From Eubacterium sp. CAG:251 (GTDB lineage Bacteria > Bacillota > Clostridia > Oscillospirales > Acutalibacteraceae): a stretch of DNA of 31,957 nt. Of the stretch, positions 8,533 through 16,110 are shown in pieces. The translations under genes were made by a program, and so were the position numbers. Location: positions 1-31,957 of the forward strand of contig FR889140.1 of NCBI GenBank assembly GCA_000436835.1. Reading direction: 5' to 3'. Each line of letters starts with the position of its first letter. Position 1 is the first letter of the stretch. Below the pieces are notes generated by a model. The model was given only the letters and a program-made list of their open reading frames with translations. It ran no database searches and was not told the DNA's origin.

Positions 8533-8775
8533 TAAAAAAATAGCTTCCGCCTCAAATTGAGACGAAAGCGAAAAATTCCGTGGTACCACTCAAATTGCAT
8601 TAATTAAACATAATGCCACTCAAATCCTTAACGCAGATATACGGACAAGACTACTTAGTTTCACCTTGCCGGCTCAAAAGCTACCTTCACCTACCGCATC
8701 TGCACTCTTCCACCAAACGAGCACTCTCTGAAAGAATAAGCAAGCTACTCCTCTTTTTCACAGCCGTTACAATAT
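8533..8775 (-). promoter_or_regulatory. T-box riboswitch leader of valS
   Basis: The minus-strand leader contains the T-box sequence GAGTGGTACCACGG (8578-8591), which pairs with uncharged tRNA acceptor ends. It is followed by a 13-bp terminator (8543-8569, two G-U pairs) with a T7 tract. Stem I shows the conserved AGAGAGT...GGTGGAA elements and a GAGTAG loop-E-like strand. A GTA triplet at 8682-8684 in the GTGAAGGTAGC segment is the probable valine specifier. Low charged tRNA-Val should favour antitermination and raise valS-folC expression. The class is certain from the T-box core; the exact specifier register is less sure. Confidence 0.93.
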
Positions 8776-8781
8776 GCAAAT

Positions 8782-8810
8782 ATATTAGCAAAAAAAGCAT
8801 TAAATGTCAA
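8782..8810 (-). promoter_or_regulatory. sigma-A promoter of the valS T-box transcript
   Basis: Minus strand: perfect -35 TTGACA (8805-8810), 17-nt spacer, -10 TAATAT (8782-8787). The start point falls just before T-box stem I. Confidence 0.85.
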
Positions 8811-8820
8811 GCAGTGCATA

Positions 8821-8851
8821 TAAAAAACGGATAAGGAAAATCCCTATCCGT
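8821..8851 (-). terminator. Terminator after the nucleoside ABC operon
   Basis: ACGGATA/TATCCGT stem with an inner GGA/TCC extension, followed on the minus strand by TTTTTT, 22 nt after the last permease gene. Confidence 0.85.
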
Positions 8852-8872
8852 TTTATTCTATCCTAAAAAATA

Positions 8873-9862
8873 TTATCTATCCTCACGGAAGTATGAAAGA
8901 CCAAGCGATGCAGGTGGCTGGTCCTCCCTCTTCTTTCTTACGCTTACGATTACAAGAACAATTATAGTTACAATGTAAGGAAGCATTTTGAAAAGTTCCT
9001 GAGTGCTCATTTTAAGACCGGGAATAAAGAGGTAAACAATATAAAGTCCGCCAAAAAGAATTGAGCCTAAAATACCGAAATCAGGCTTCCAAATTGCAAA
9101 GATAACAAGTGCGATTGCAAGCCATCCTCTGTCGCCGAAGCCCTCGTTTGACCAAACACCGTTAGCATAATCCATTACATAAAACAGACCGCCGATACCT
9201 GCGATAACGCTGCCGATTGAGGTGGCAAGATATTTAGACTTAGAAACGTCAATACCTGCTGCATCTGCTGTTGCAGGATTTTCACCTACAGCACGAAGAT
9301 GAAGTCCGCCACGTGTTTTCTTAAGGAAGAACGCAACCAAAAGAGCAATTACAATAGCGGCGTAGGTTAAAAAACCATAGTCGAGGAATATTTTTCCAAA
9401 CCAACCGGTAGTTGAAGCGATAGGAAGTTTTTTAGTGAAAAATGCACTTGTCCTTGTAAGGGCAACAGACGGAATATCACTTCCTGTAATTTTAACAAGT
9501 GATGAGCCGAAAAAGTTACCGAAACCGACACCGAAAGTCGTAATTGCAAGACCGGTTACATTTTGATTTGCACGAAGAGTTACCGTTAAGAAGCAGTAAA
9601 TAAGGCCTGTTAAAAGAGAGCCGATGATTGTGCAAAGAAGCGGAATTAAAACTGCAAGGAACGGGTTAAGGTCATTTGCGCCCATCGACTCCTCATAAAG
9701 AAAAGCACCGATAACACCGCTGATACCGCCGACATACATAATACCCGGAATACCGAGGTTAAGATTACCTGACTTTTCAGTAAGGATTTCACCTGTCGAA
9801 CCGTAAAGAAGCGGAATACCCTGCATAATCGCACGTTGGATAAAAGTAATTAATGTAGTCAT
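8873..9862 (-). CDS. Nucleoside (BMP-family) ABC transporter permease, second subunit
   Basis: This 329-aa multi-spanning protein belongs to the BPD_transp_2 permease family (relatives: B. subtilis NupQ/YufQ). The conserved motif EKSGNLNLGIPGIMYVGG follows the first helix, and AVGENPATADAAGIDVSKSKYLATSIGS is the cytoplasmic coupling region. About eight to nine hydrophobic segments are visible. The ATG at 9862 has AAGGAGGG 8 nt upstream, which I prefer over the longer ORF. It lies 1 nt after the preceding permease gene and ends the operon. With its partner it should form the membrane channel of a nucleoside importer; the exact substrate is inferred from the family and from xpt. Confidence 0.9.
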   Translation of the reverse strand: MTTLITFIQRAIMQGIPLLYGSTGEILTEKSGNLNLGIPGIMYVGGISGVIGAFLYEESMGANDLNPFLAVLIPLLCTIIGSLLTGLIYCFLTVTLRANQNVTGLAITTFGVGFGNFFGSSLVKITGSDIPSVALTRTSAFFTKKLPIASTTGWFGKIFLDYGFLTYAAIVIALLVAFFLKKTRGGLHLRAVGENPATADAAGIDVSKSKYLATSIGSVIAGIGGLFYVMDYANGVWSNEGFGDRGWLAIALVIFAIWKPDFGILGSILFGGLYIVYLFIPGLKMSTQELFKMLPYIVTIIVLVIVSVRKKREDQPPASLGLSYFREDR

Positions 9863-9863
9863 A

Positions 9864-10970
9864 TTATTTACCCTCCTTATGCGCTTTGCGGAAATTAATC
9901 TTATAGTTAATAAAGAACTCACTGCCGATAATAAAGAAAAGGATTATGCCGGTAATGATTTCACTGAATGATTCATTAAGTCTGTATACGGTTGCAATCT
10001 CTGTTGCACCCTTATCAAAAAACACAAGCAAAAGAGAAGTAAGCACCATATAAATAGGGTTAAACTTAGCAAGCCAAGATACCATAATAGCAGTAAATCC
10101 CCTGTTATCTGCAGTAGTGGTTGTGATAGTATGGTCAGTACCGCCTACAAGAAGAAGACCTGCGATACCGCACATTGCGCCTGAAAGAAGCATTGTTCTA
10201 ATAATTACCTTCTTAACATTAATGCCGATATATTTAGCGGTATTTTCACTTTCACCTACAACAGAAAGTTCATAGCCGTGCTTGCTGTATTTAAGATAAA
10301 TATACATAAAGATTGTGAGTGCAAGAACAATAAGAATATTAAGTAAATATTCTTGATTTCCAAGCTGAGGCAACCATCCGGCGTGACTCATTTGGTTAAT
10401 AATACCTATCTTACCCGAACCTTTAGGAACTTCCCACACCATAACAAAGTATGATACAAGCTGAATACCTACATAGTTCATCATAAGGGTAAAGAGCGTT
10501 TCATTAGTATTAAACTGAGCCTTAAAGATAGCAGGTATAACAGCCCAAATTGCACCTGCAAGCATACTTGATATAATCATTACGATAATAAGAAGCGCAT
10601 TAGGAATTTTACCGCCGAGGCAAATCATACAAGCCGCAGTAGCAAGACCGCCGACAAGCACCTGACCCTCACCGCCGATGTTCCAAAATCGCATCTTAAA
10701 TGCCGGTGTCAACGCAAGCGCAACGCAAAGAAGAATTGCAAGGCTTTGGAGAAGATTCCAAACACGTCTTGAAGTACCAAACGCACCGTCAACCATAGTG
10801 GCATAAACGCTGATAGGGTTTTGATGGGTTAAAAGCATTGTTACAGCACCGCTTACGATAAGAGCGGCAAGAATTGAGACAAGGCGAATAAGCCATGAAT
10901 AATACCAAGGCATAGACGCTCTCTTGCTTATATGAAAGAGGGGCTCGTGAACCTTTTGTTTATTGCTCAT
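9864..10970 (-). CDS. Nucleoside (BMP-family) ABC transporter permease, first subunit
   Basis: This 368-aa permease of the BPD_transp_2 family resembles B. subtilis NupP/YufP. It has an N-terminal cytoplasmic stretch, then about ten hydrophobic segments. The family motif FKMRFWNIGGEGQVLVGGLATAACM appears near residue 90, and VVGESENTAKYIGINVKKVIIRTMLLSGAM is the cytoplasmic loop that contacts the ATPase. GGGAGG lies 9 nt before the ATG inside the end of the ATPase gene. It pairs with the downstream permease as a heterodimer. Confidence 0.9.
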   Translation of the reverse strand: MSNKQKVHEPLFHISKRASMPWYYSWLIRLVSILAALIVSGAVTMLLTHQNPISVYATMVDGAFGTSRRVWNLLQSLAILLCVALALTPAFKMRFWNIGGEGQVLVGGLATAACMICLGGKIPNALLIIVMIISSMLAGAIWAVIPAIFKAQFNTNETLFTLMMNYVGIQLVSYFVMVWEVPKGSGKIGIINQMSHAGWLPQLGNQEYLLNILIVLALTIFMYIYLKYSKHGYELSVVGESENTAKYIGINVKKVIIRTMLLSGAMCGIAGLLLVGGTDHTITTTTADNRGFTAIMVSWLAKFNPIYMVLTSLLLVFFDKGATEIATVYRLNESFSEIITGIILFFIIGSEFFINYKINFRKAHKEGK

Positions 10971-10971
10971 A

Positions 10972-12501
10972 TTATGAATCCTCCCTTTCTGTCTTAGTCA
11001 TTAATAATCCAATTTCCTCTTTAGTAGCATTTCTGCCGTCGAGCATACCGGTAATTTTACCTGAATTTATAACCATAATTCTGTCACAAAGCTCAACAAG
11101 AACGTCGAGGTCCTCGCCTACAAATACAACGGCAACGCCGTTTTCCTTTTGCTTTGTGAGAAGATTATAAATTGTGTAAGAAGAGTTAATATCAAGACCT
11201 CTTACAGGGTAAGCCGCCATAAGCACCTTTGGATTAGCGGCAATCTCACGGCCTACAAGTACCTTTTGAACGTTACCGCCCGAAAGACGTCTTACAGGAG
11301 TGGTAGCGCCCGGTGTAACTACCTCAAGGCTTTCAATAATTTTTTCGGCAAGTTTCTTAGGATTTTTTCTGTCAAGAAAAGCGGAATTGCCCTTCTTATA
11401 TGAACGAAGCATCATATTATCGATAATGTCCATATTTCCTACAAGGCCCATACCGAGTCTATCCTCAGGAACAAACGAAAGCCTTACGCCGAGTTCTTTA
11501 ATTTGAGTAGGGGTTTTAGCCTTAAGGTCCACCGTTTCGCCCTCAGGGGAATGATAAAAAATCTCACCGCTTTCAGGTTTTTGAAGACCTGCTATGGTTT
11601 CAAGCAGTTCTCTTTGACCGCTTCCGGCTATACCGGCGATGCCGAGAATTTCACCGCTTCTGATATCAAATGAAATATCATCAACAGCCTTAACTCCCTC
11701 TGCATTAAGAGTAGTTACATTCTTAAGTTCAATTCTGTTTTGCGGATTAACAGGAGCCGTTCTTTCTATATTAAGTGATACCTTTTTACCAACCATCATT
11801 TCGGTAAGCGATTGCTCGGTAGCAGATTTAGTATCCACAGTTCCGATATATTCGCCTTTACGCAAAACCGCAACTCTGTCGGTAAGCGACATAACCTCGT
11901 GGAGCTTATGTGTAATTATAATAATTGATTTTCCGTCTTTTTTCATACGACGTAAAACATCAAACAATTTTTCAGTTTCTTGAGGTGTAAGAACAGCGGT
12001 AGGCTCGTCAAGAATAAGAGTCTGCGCACCCCTGTAAAGCACCTTAACAATTTCAACAGTCTGCTTTTCAGAAACAGACATTTCATAAACCTTGCTGTCA
12101 AGATTAATATCAAAACCGTATTTGTCGGTAATTTCTTTTACACGTTGTTCAGCTTTCTTTAAGCTGTATTTTTCTTTATCTTTAATACCGAGAACTATAT
12201 TCTCGGTAGCAGTAAATACATCAACAAGCTTAAAATGCTGATGTACCATACCAATGCCGTATTTAAACGCATCTTTCGGTGATTTAATAACTACTTCCTC
12301 ACCGTTTACAAAAATTTGACCCTCATCAGGGAAATAAATGCCGGAAAGCATATTCATAAGAGTGGTTTTACCACTGCCATTTTCGCCCAAAATGGCTAAA
12401 ATTTCACCTTTTTTAACCTGCAGATTAACGTCCTTATTAGCAACAATCTGCCCGAAAACCTTGGTGACGCCTTTTAATTCAATTGCAAAAGTATCACTCA
12501 T
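10972..12501 (-). CDS. Double-domain ATPase of a nucleoside ABC importer
   Basis: This 509-aa protein has two ABC domains in tandem, as in B. subtilis NupO/YufO and sugar-type importers. Domain 1 has Walker A GENGSGKTT (about residue 38), Q-loop GMVHQHFK, a signature reading SVSEKQ and Walker B LILDEPT. Domain 2 has a modified Walker A, GIAGSGQRE, with no lysine, signature LSGGNVQK and a degenerate Walker B in VLMAAYPVRGLD. Those changes are common in the second domain of this family, so one active and one mainly regulatory site are expected. GGAGG lies 6 nt before the ATG. A hairpin separates it from the upstream lipoprotein gene. Confidence 0.93.
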   Translation of the reverse strand: MSDTFAIELKGVTKVFGQIVANKDVNLQVKKGEILAILGENGSGKTTLMNMLSGIYFPDEGQIFVNGEEVVIKSPKDAFKYGIGMVHQHFKLVDVFTATENIVLGIKDKEKYSLKKAEQRVKEITDKYGFDINLDSKVYEMSVSEKQTVEIVKVLYRGAQTLILDEPTAVLTPQETEKLFDVLRRMKKDGKSIIIITHKLHEVMSLTDRVAVLRKGEYIGTVDTKSATEQSLTEMMVGKKVSLNIERTAPVNPQNRIELKNVTTLNAEGVKAVDDISFDIRSGEILGIAGIAGSGQRELLETIAGLQKPESGEIFYHSPEGETVDLKAKTPTQIKELGVRLSFVPEDRLGMGLVGNMDIIDNMMLRSYKKGNSAFLDRKNPKKLAEKIIESLEVVTPGATTPVRRLSGGNVQKVLVGREIAANPKVLMAAYPVRGLDINSSYTIYNLLTKQKENGVAVVFVGEDLDVLVELCDRIMVINSGKITGMLDGRNATKEEIGLLMTKTEREDS

Positions 12502-12543
12502 ATTTTCCTCCGCAAAAATTTAATATCACTTAAAACAATACTA

Positions 12544-12575
12544 CCGTGACCGTACTTTTTAGGGTACGGCCACGG
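12544..12575 (-). promoter_or_regulatory. Intergenic stem-loop between lipoprotein and ATPase genes
   Basis: A 12-bp stem (12544-12555 with 12564-12575) is fully paired only as minus-strand RNA, where one position is G-U (A/C mismatch on plus). No proper T tract follows (TAGTATTG). It therefore looks like an mRNA 3'-end stabiliser or partial attenuator inside the operon, keeping binding-protein mRNA in excess. Confidence 0.65.
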
Positions 12576-12609
12576 GTTTAATTATAAAATATAACTAAGA
12601 TTTATTTAA

Positions 12610-13848
12610 TTACATTTTTTCGTTAAGAAGCTTAATACCGTCAATCTTAACGTCAAAATATGGAGCTGAACGGAACTTTGATTCCTTGAATGCGCCATCT
12701 TTAATAACTTCTGTATCAGGTGTGTACTTATCATCTGTATCAACATCAGCCTTATAAGAATCAAGCTTTTTGCCGTCAACAGTAAATGTTGAAGTATCAA
12801 ATACCTGAAGAGAACCGTCCTCAAGCTTAGCTTTAGCTTCATCAATAGCCTTCTGAGTGCCAGGAGCAGCAGCCTTTTCGTTTACATCTGTAAGAAGAAC
12901 CGAATTAGTAGCAAGAGTACCTGTCCAGTCAGCATCAATCTTGTCGCCGTTCATAACAGCTTTGATTGCATATTCATAGTAAGGAGCCCAGTTAACTCTT
13001 GAAGAAACAATAAATGTGTTAGGGCAAGCGCTTACTGTTGAGCCGTTGTAAGAAACGTTAGGAACACCTGCTGTTTCACAAGCTGTAGGAGCACCCATTG
13101 AGTCAGCATGCTGGCTGATAAGCTTACAGCCGTTAGCAATAAGGGTATTTGCAGCTTCCTTTTCAGCAGCTTCATCATACCATGAACCTGTGAACTGAAC
13201 TTCCATAGTAGCGCTTGGGCATACTGAACGAGCACCAAGGAAGAATGAAGTATAACCTGAAATAACCTCAGCATAGGTGTATGCACCTACATAACCGATT
13301 TTAGCATCTTTAGCTTCAAATTTGCCGTCTTTAATCATTTGATTAAGTTTCATACCTGCAGCAATACCTGCAAGATATCTGCCTTCGTAAATTGAAGCGA
13401 ATGCATTGTGATAGTTGTCAAGACCTTCTGTATGAGCTCTTGTACCTGTTGAATGGCAGAACTGAACTTCAGGATGCTTCTTAGCAACTTCAATAATGTA
13501 AGGCTCGTGACCGAAGCTGTCGGCAAAGATGATTGAGCATCCCTTGTCAACAAGGTCTAAAGCAGCCTCTGTGCATTCCTGACCTTCAGGAACATTAGTC
13601 TTGTAAATCTTGTTTTCATCAGCAATTCCGAGAGTCTTACAAGCTTCGTCAGCAGCTGTGATGAAGTTCTTATCGTAAGTTGAGTTCTCATCGTGAAGGA
13701 AAATAAATCCTACCTTGATGTCTGATGATGCAGATGCCTTAGTTGTTGTATCCTTTGTATTTGCGTCTTTTGAAGAACAACCGGCAAATACGCCTACAAC
13801 AAAGAGAACTGAAAGAACAACTGCAAGAATTTTCTTTGTGAGTTTCAT
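12610..13848 (-). CDS. BMP-family nucleoside-binding lipoprotein
   Basis: This is the extracellular substrate-binding protein of the nucleoside importer encoded by the next three genes. The 412-aa precursor has a lipoprotein signal: MKLTKK, hydrophobic core, lipobox VFAGC with Cys24 as the lipidated residue, then a Ser/Thr/Lys/Asp linker. The mature part begins IKVGFIFLHDENSTYDKNF, and GYVGAYTYAEVISGYTSFFLGARS and LISQHADSMGAPTACETAGV are characteristic of PnrA/Med/BMP proteins that bind purine nucleosides. It comes first in the transporter operon, after xpt, with a promoter of its own. Confidence 0.94.
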   Translation of the reverse strand: MKLTKKILAVVLSVLFVVGVFAGCSSKDANTKDTTTKASASSDIKVGFIFLHDENSTYDKNFITAADEACKTLGIADENKIYKTNVPEGQECTEAALDLVDKGCSIIFADSFGHEPYIIEVAKKHPEVQFCHSTGTRAHTEGLDNYHNAFASIYEGRYLAGIAAGMKLNQMIKDGKFEAKDAKIGYVGAYTYAEVISGYTSFFLGARSVCPSATMEVQFTGSWYDEAAEKEAANTLIANGCKLISQHADSMGAPTACETAGVPNVSYNGSTVSACPNTFIVSSRVNWAPYYEYAIKAVMNGDKIDADWTGTLATNSVLLTDVNEKAAAPGTQKAIDEAKAKLEDGSLQVFDTSTFTVDGKKLDSYKADVDTDDKYTPDTEVIKDGAFKESKFRSAPYFDVKIDGIKLLNEKM

Positions 13849-13879
13849 TTGTCTTACCTCCGTACAAATAAATCAATTT

Positions 13880-13908
13880 ATTATAAGGTGATGACACCGA
13901 ATAACCAA
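13880..13908 (-). promoter_or_regulatory. Promoter of the nucleoside transporter operon, with a dyad in the spacer
   Basis: Minus strand: -35 TTGGTT (13903-13908), 17-nt spacer, consensus -10 TATAAT (13880-13885). The spacer contains the palindrome GGTG-ATGA-CACC (13887-13898), a plausible operator. The transporter can therefore be expressed apart from xpt, though read-through from xpt is also possible because no terminator separates them. Confidence 0.6.
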
Positions 13909-13921
13909 AACAAAAAAACGA

Positions 13922-14500
13922 TTAATCTCTGAAATAAACCTTGCCTGTTTCATGGTCCATACTTTCAACAATAGCAAGAGATTCAACCTTAATACCGTTG
14001 CTCCTGAGTTTATCGCCGCCGTGCTGGAAACCTTTTTCAATAACAACGCCGCAGCCAGCAAGTGATGCACCGCTGTCATTAACAAGTGCGATAAGACCAT
14101 TGAGCGCATTGCCGATTGCAAGAAAATCATCAACAATGAGGACCTTATCGTTTTCATCGAGAAATCGTTTTGACACAATAATATCGTATGTAGTGCCGTG
14201 AGTGAAGCTCTCAACCTTAGAGGTATACACATCGCCGGCAATATTTTTAGTTTTTGTTTTCTTTGCGAAAACAAGCGGACAGCCAAATTCCTCGGCAACA
14301 AGCGCACCGATAGCTATGCCCGACGCTTCGATAGTAAGGATTTTGTTAACGCCGTCATCCTTAAACAAGCGGTGAAATTCCTTTGCGATTTCCCTCATAA
14401 ACGGAATATCAATTCTGTGATTTAAAAAACCGTCTACCTTAAGAATATTGCCCTCGTAAACTTCGCCTTCATTTAATATCTTCTGCTTTAAAGAATCCAT
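13922..14500 (-). CDS. xpt: Xanthine phosphoribosyltransferase
   Basis: Xpt converts xanthine and PRPP to XMP in purine salvage. The protein is 192 aa from the ATG at 14500, close to the 194 aa of B. subtilis Xpt. GGTGG lies 8 nt upstream; an in-frame GTG at 14512 overlaps that site. The type I PRTase PRPP-binding motif is VLIVDDFLAIGNAL (about residues 120-133). KILTIEASGIAIGALVAEEFG and VFAKKTKTKN are family hallmarks. The gene is directly upstream of a nucleoside importer, so it completes a salvage route. No purine riboswitch aptamer is seen in its leader. Confidence 0.95.
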   Translation of the reverse strand: MDSLKQKILNEGEVYEGNILKVDGFLNHRIDIPFMREIAKEFHRLFKDDGVNKILTIEASGIAIGALVAEEFGCPLVFAKKTKTKNIAGDVYTSKVESFTHGTTYDIIVSKRFLDENDKVLIVDDFLAIGNALNGLIALVNDSGASLAGCGVVIEKGFQHGGDKLRSNGIKVESLAIVESMDHETGKVYFRD

Positions 14501-14543
14501 ACTTTGTACCACCGAAAATAATGTTTAATAATAATGTGTGTAT

Positions 14544-14572
14544 ATATTATTACTAAATTACAAATTTTGCAA
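14544..14572 (-). promoter_or_regulatory. Promoter of xpt
   Basis: Minus strand: -35 TTGCAA (14567-14572), 17 nt, -10 TAATAT (14544-14549). The leader is about 40 nt. Confidence 0.65.
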
Positions 14573-14742
14573 CTATTCTTTTAAATTTGACACCAAATTT
14601 TAATATTTTCTTTGTTTATATTAAAAACAAGGCATATATTAGGTATGATATTTGTATATATTGCATATATGTAAAGCAAAGCACTTTACACAAAGGTATA
14701 GACTAATCGGGAAATATATGATAATATAAGCAAGGTGATATT

Positions 14743-14931
14743 ATGGAAAATAAAAAAATCGCAATAATTGTAAGCATATTTATAGTTATATTTTTACTTT
14801 TGGCGGGGTTAATCGGCTTAGCGGGTAAAATTCCATTTCTTTCAAAGCCGTTAGTATTCATCTTTGCAATAATATTAGTGTTATTTGTTTTAGGATTTTT
14901 TATAATTATAAGCAAAAGGAGAAAAAAATGA
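14743..14931 (+). CDS. Small two-helix membrane protein
   Basis: I do not recognise this 62-aa protein. It has a short lysine-bearing N-terminus, a first hydrophobic helix (about residues 6-26), a short loop with KIPFLSK, a second helix (about 34-56) and a basic tail KRRKK. AAGGTG lies 5 nt before the ATG. Its stop overlaps the start of the DUF523 gene as ATGA, so the two are translationally coupled. An upstream 7-bp hairpin (TGTAAAG/CTTTACA, about 14669-14689) may belong to its leader. Confidence 0.6.
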   Translation: MENKKIAIIVSIFIVIFLLLAGLIGLAGKIPFLSKPLVFIFAIILVLFVLGFFIIISKRRKK

Positions 14932-15374
14932 AAATTCTTGTAAGTGCCTGTCTGCTTGGAGAAAACTGTAAATACAACGGTGGCAACAATAAAAATGAAA
15001 ATGTTATAAAACTTGGGAAAAAGCACACATTAATTCCTATTTGTCCTGAAACTTTTGCTTGCCTGCCCACTCCGAGAGTACCAAGCGAAATCAGGGACGG
15101 CAGGGTTTATTCAAAAAACGGTGAGGATTTAACCGAAGCGTTTTATGACGGAGCGGAAAAAGCCCTTTACGTTGCAGAGGAAACCGGATGCCAAACAGCA
15201 ATTTTGAAAGAAAGAAGTCCGTCGTGCGGTTTCGGTAAAATATATGACGGAACGTTTTCAGGCACGCTTACATACGGCAACGGCATAGCTGCGCAAATGC
15301 TTTTTGAACACGGCATTAAGATTTATGGTGAAAGCGATATAAAAAGAATTGCTTTTTTAGATGAAGAAACGTGA
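14928..15374 (+). CDS. DUF523 family protein
   Basis: This 148-aa protein matches the DUF523 (YbbK-like) family. It has an N-terminal SACLLGENCKYNGG, then ICPETFACLPTPRVPSEI, and LKERSPSCGFGKIYDG towards the C-terminus. Four conserved cysteines (in CLLG..C, CPE and SCG) suggest metal or Fe-S binding, or a thiol-based reaction, but the function of the family is not settled. It overlaps the small membrane protein gene by 4 nt, suggesting the two work together. Confidence 0.88.
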   Translation: MKILVSACLLGENCKYNGGNNKNENVIKLGKKHTLIPICPETFACLPTPRVPSEIRDGRVYSKNGEDLTEAFYDGAEKALYVAEETGCQTAILKERSPSCGFGKIYDGTFSGTLTYGNGIAAQMLFEHGIKIYGESDIKRIAFLDEET

Positions 15375-15420
15375 AATCCAAATTAATTTTTAAATTTAAA
15401 TGAAATCATTTAATAACATA

Positions 15421-15452
15421 AGGCGCTTAACCTATTAGTAGGTTAAGCGCCT
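15421..15452. terminator. Long hairpin shared by DUF523 and the facing ncRNA
   Basis: A perfect 14-bp stem (15421-15434 with 15439-15452, loop TTAG), core GGCGCTTAACC. Neither side has a perfect T tract (CAAATCATTTTAT on plus, TATGTTATT on minus), so it may end transcription in both directions with moderate strength. Confidence 0.7.
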
Positions 15453-15490
15453 CAAATCATTTTATATTAACTTTTAAATCTTATAATTGA

Positions 15491-15594
15491 TTAGTACATT
15501 GGTCTATACCTCGTATATTTAATGACCTATTCTAAAATACCTATATTAACTTTAAGCATTTAGATTAACTTACTAACCCATTGGACTGTACCTC
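15491..15594 (-). repeat. Imperfect tandem repeat inside the large ncRNA (period 82 nt)
   Basis: Two copies of GAGGTAYAGWCCAATG begin at 15594 and 15512 on the minus strand. Both are followed about 45 nt later by AAGTTAATATA. A third, shorter copy, GAGGCTTGTCCAATGG, begins at 15850. They look like repeated structural modules rather than coding repeats. Confidence 0.6.
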
Positions 15595-15952
15595 GTTAAA
15601 TTATTTTATAATGTAGCTTTCGCTACAGATTATCGGCAGGATAATCAAATATATACCTTTACTATTTAGTTTTTCGCACCCGATAGTAATTAACCAATTC
15701 TGCCGAATAACTATTTTAATAATCCTTCATAAAGTTTGTACCCGTAAGCAATTCCGTTTTGCTTCTGTCGATACATTAGTTTCCGTTATTTTATTGGGTT
15801 ACTTCTCGGGTGCTTGTCTGACCTGGTTCTAAATCCATTGGACAAGCCTCCTTTCGTATTCTAAACAAGTTAAGCGATAGAGATTTTGGCTTTTCCTTAC
15901 CTCAAGTCCTTTCACTCTCAAGCCTTTGTGTCTATCTCTTTTGTTCATCTAC

Positions 15953-15981
15953 ATAATAGCACGCTTATTGTTAATTGTCAA
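15953..15981 (-). promoter_or_regulatory. Strong promoter of the large ncRNA
   Basis: Minus strand: perfect -35 TTGACA (15976-15981), exactly 17 nt, -10 TATTAT (15953-15958). There is no ribosome binding site plus ORF downstream. Confidence 0.8.
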
Positions 15982-16049
15982 TAGTTTTTTTATATTTTTT
16001 TGTATTTTTTTAGTAATATTAAACAATTGTTAAATCTTTGCCTATACTA

Positions 16050-16078
16050 TTGACTAAACGATAAAAAGTATATATAAT
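16050..16078 (+). promoter_or_regulatory. Promoter of the DUF1292 gene and probable 6S RNA
   Basis: -35 TTGACT (16050-16055), 17 nt, -10 TATAAT (16073-16078), divergent from the ncRNA promoter about 70 nt away. Confidence 0.75.
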
Positions 16079-16110
16079 ATTATAGGTAATTTGATTTAGG
16101 AGGTTAATTT

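Larger units (their letters stand above)
15421..15946 (-). ncRNA. Large structured non-coding RNA, family not recognised
   Basis: Between DUF523 and DUF1292 there is no ORF of note, yet a near-perfect promoter fires leftward at 15953-15981. It predicts an RNA of about 525 nt ending at the 14-bp hairpin. Folding by eye gives local stems: AACAA/TTGTT with GATAGA/TCTATC and GGCTT/AAGCC in the 5' domain; GCTTGTC/GACAAGC (15812-15818 with 15841-15847); CGGCAG/CTGCCG; TTACTAT/ATAGTAA; and a GAAA tetraloop hairpin TGTAGC/GCTACA (15613-15628). The loop of the TTACTAT hairpin is complementary over 8 nt to a distant segment. Size and ornateness recall classes such as ROOL, GOLLD or OLE, but I cannot match it to any. 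It does not look like tmRNA, RNase P or SRP RNA. Confidence 0.65.

Noticed and set aside
10972..12501. ABC ATPase as a broken gene because of its degenerate second Walker motifs
   Set aside because: Loss of the second-domain Walker A lysine and Walker B acid is common in this double-ATPase importer family, and the frame is intact.
14500..14742. Purine riboswitch upstream of xpt
   Set aside because: The leader between the predicted start point and the gene is about 40 nt and lacks the conserved aptamer junction sequences on either strand.
15421..15946. tmRNA, RNase P RNA or SRP RNA in the large non-coding region
   Set aside because: There is no alanine-tRNA-like acceptor or tag reading frame, no GAGGAAAGUCC-type RNase P core and no SRP apical motif. 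Short matches such as ACAGAA are isolated.
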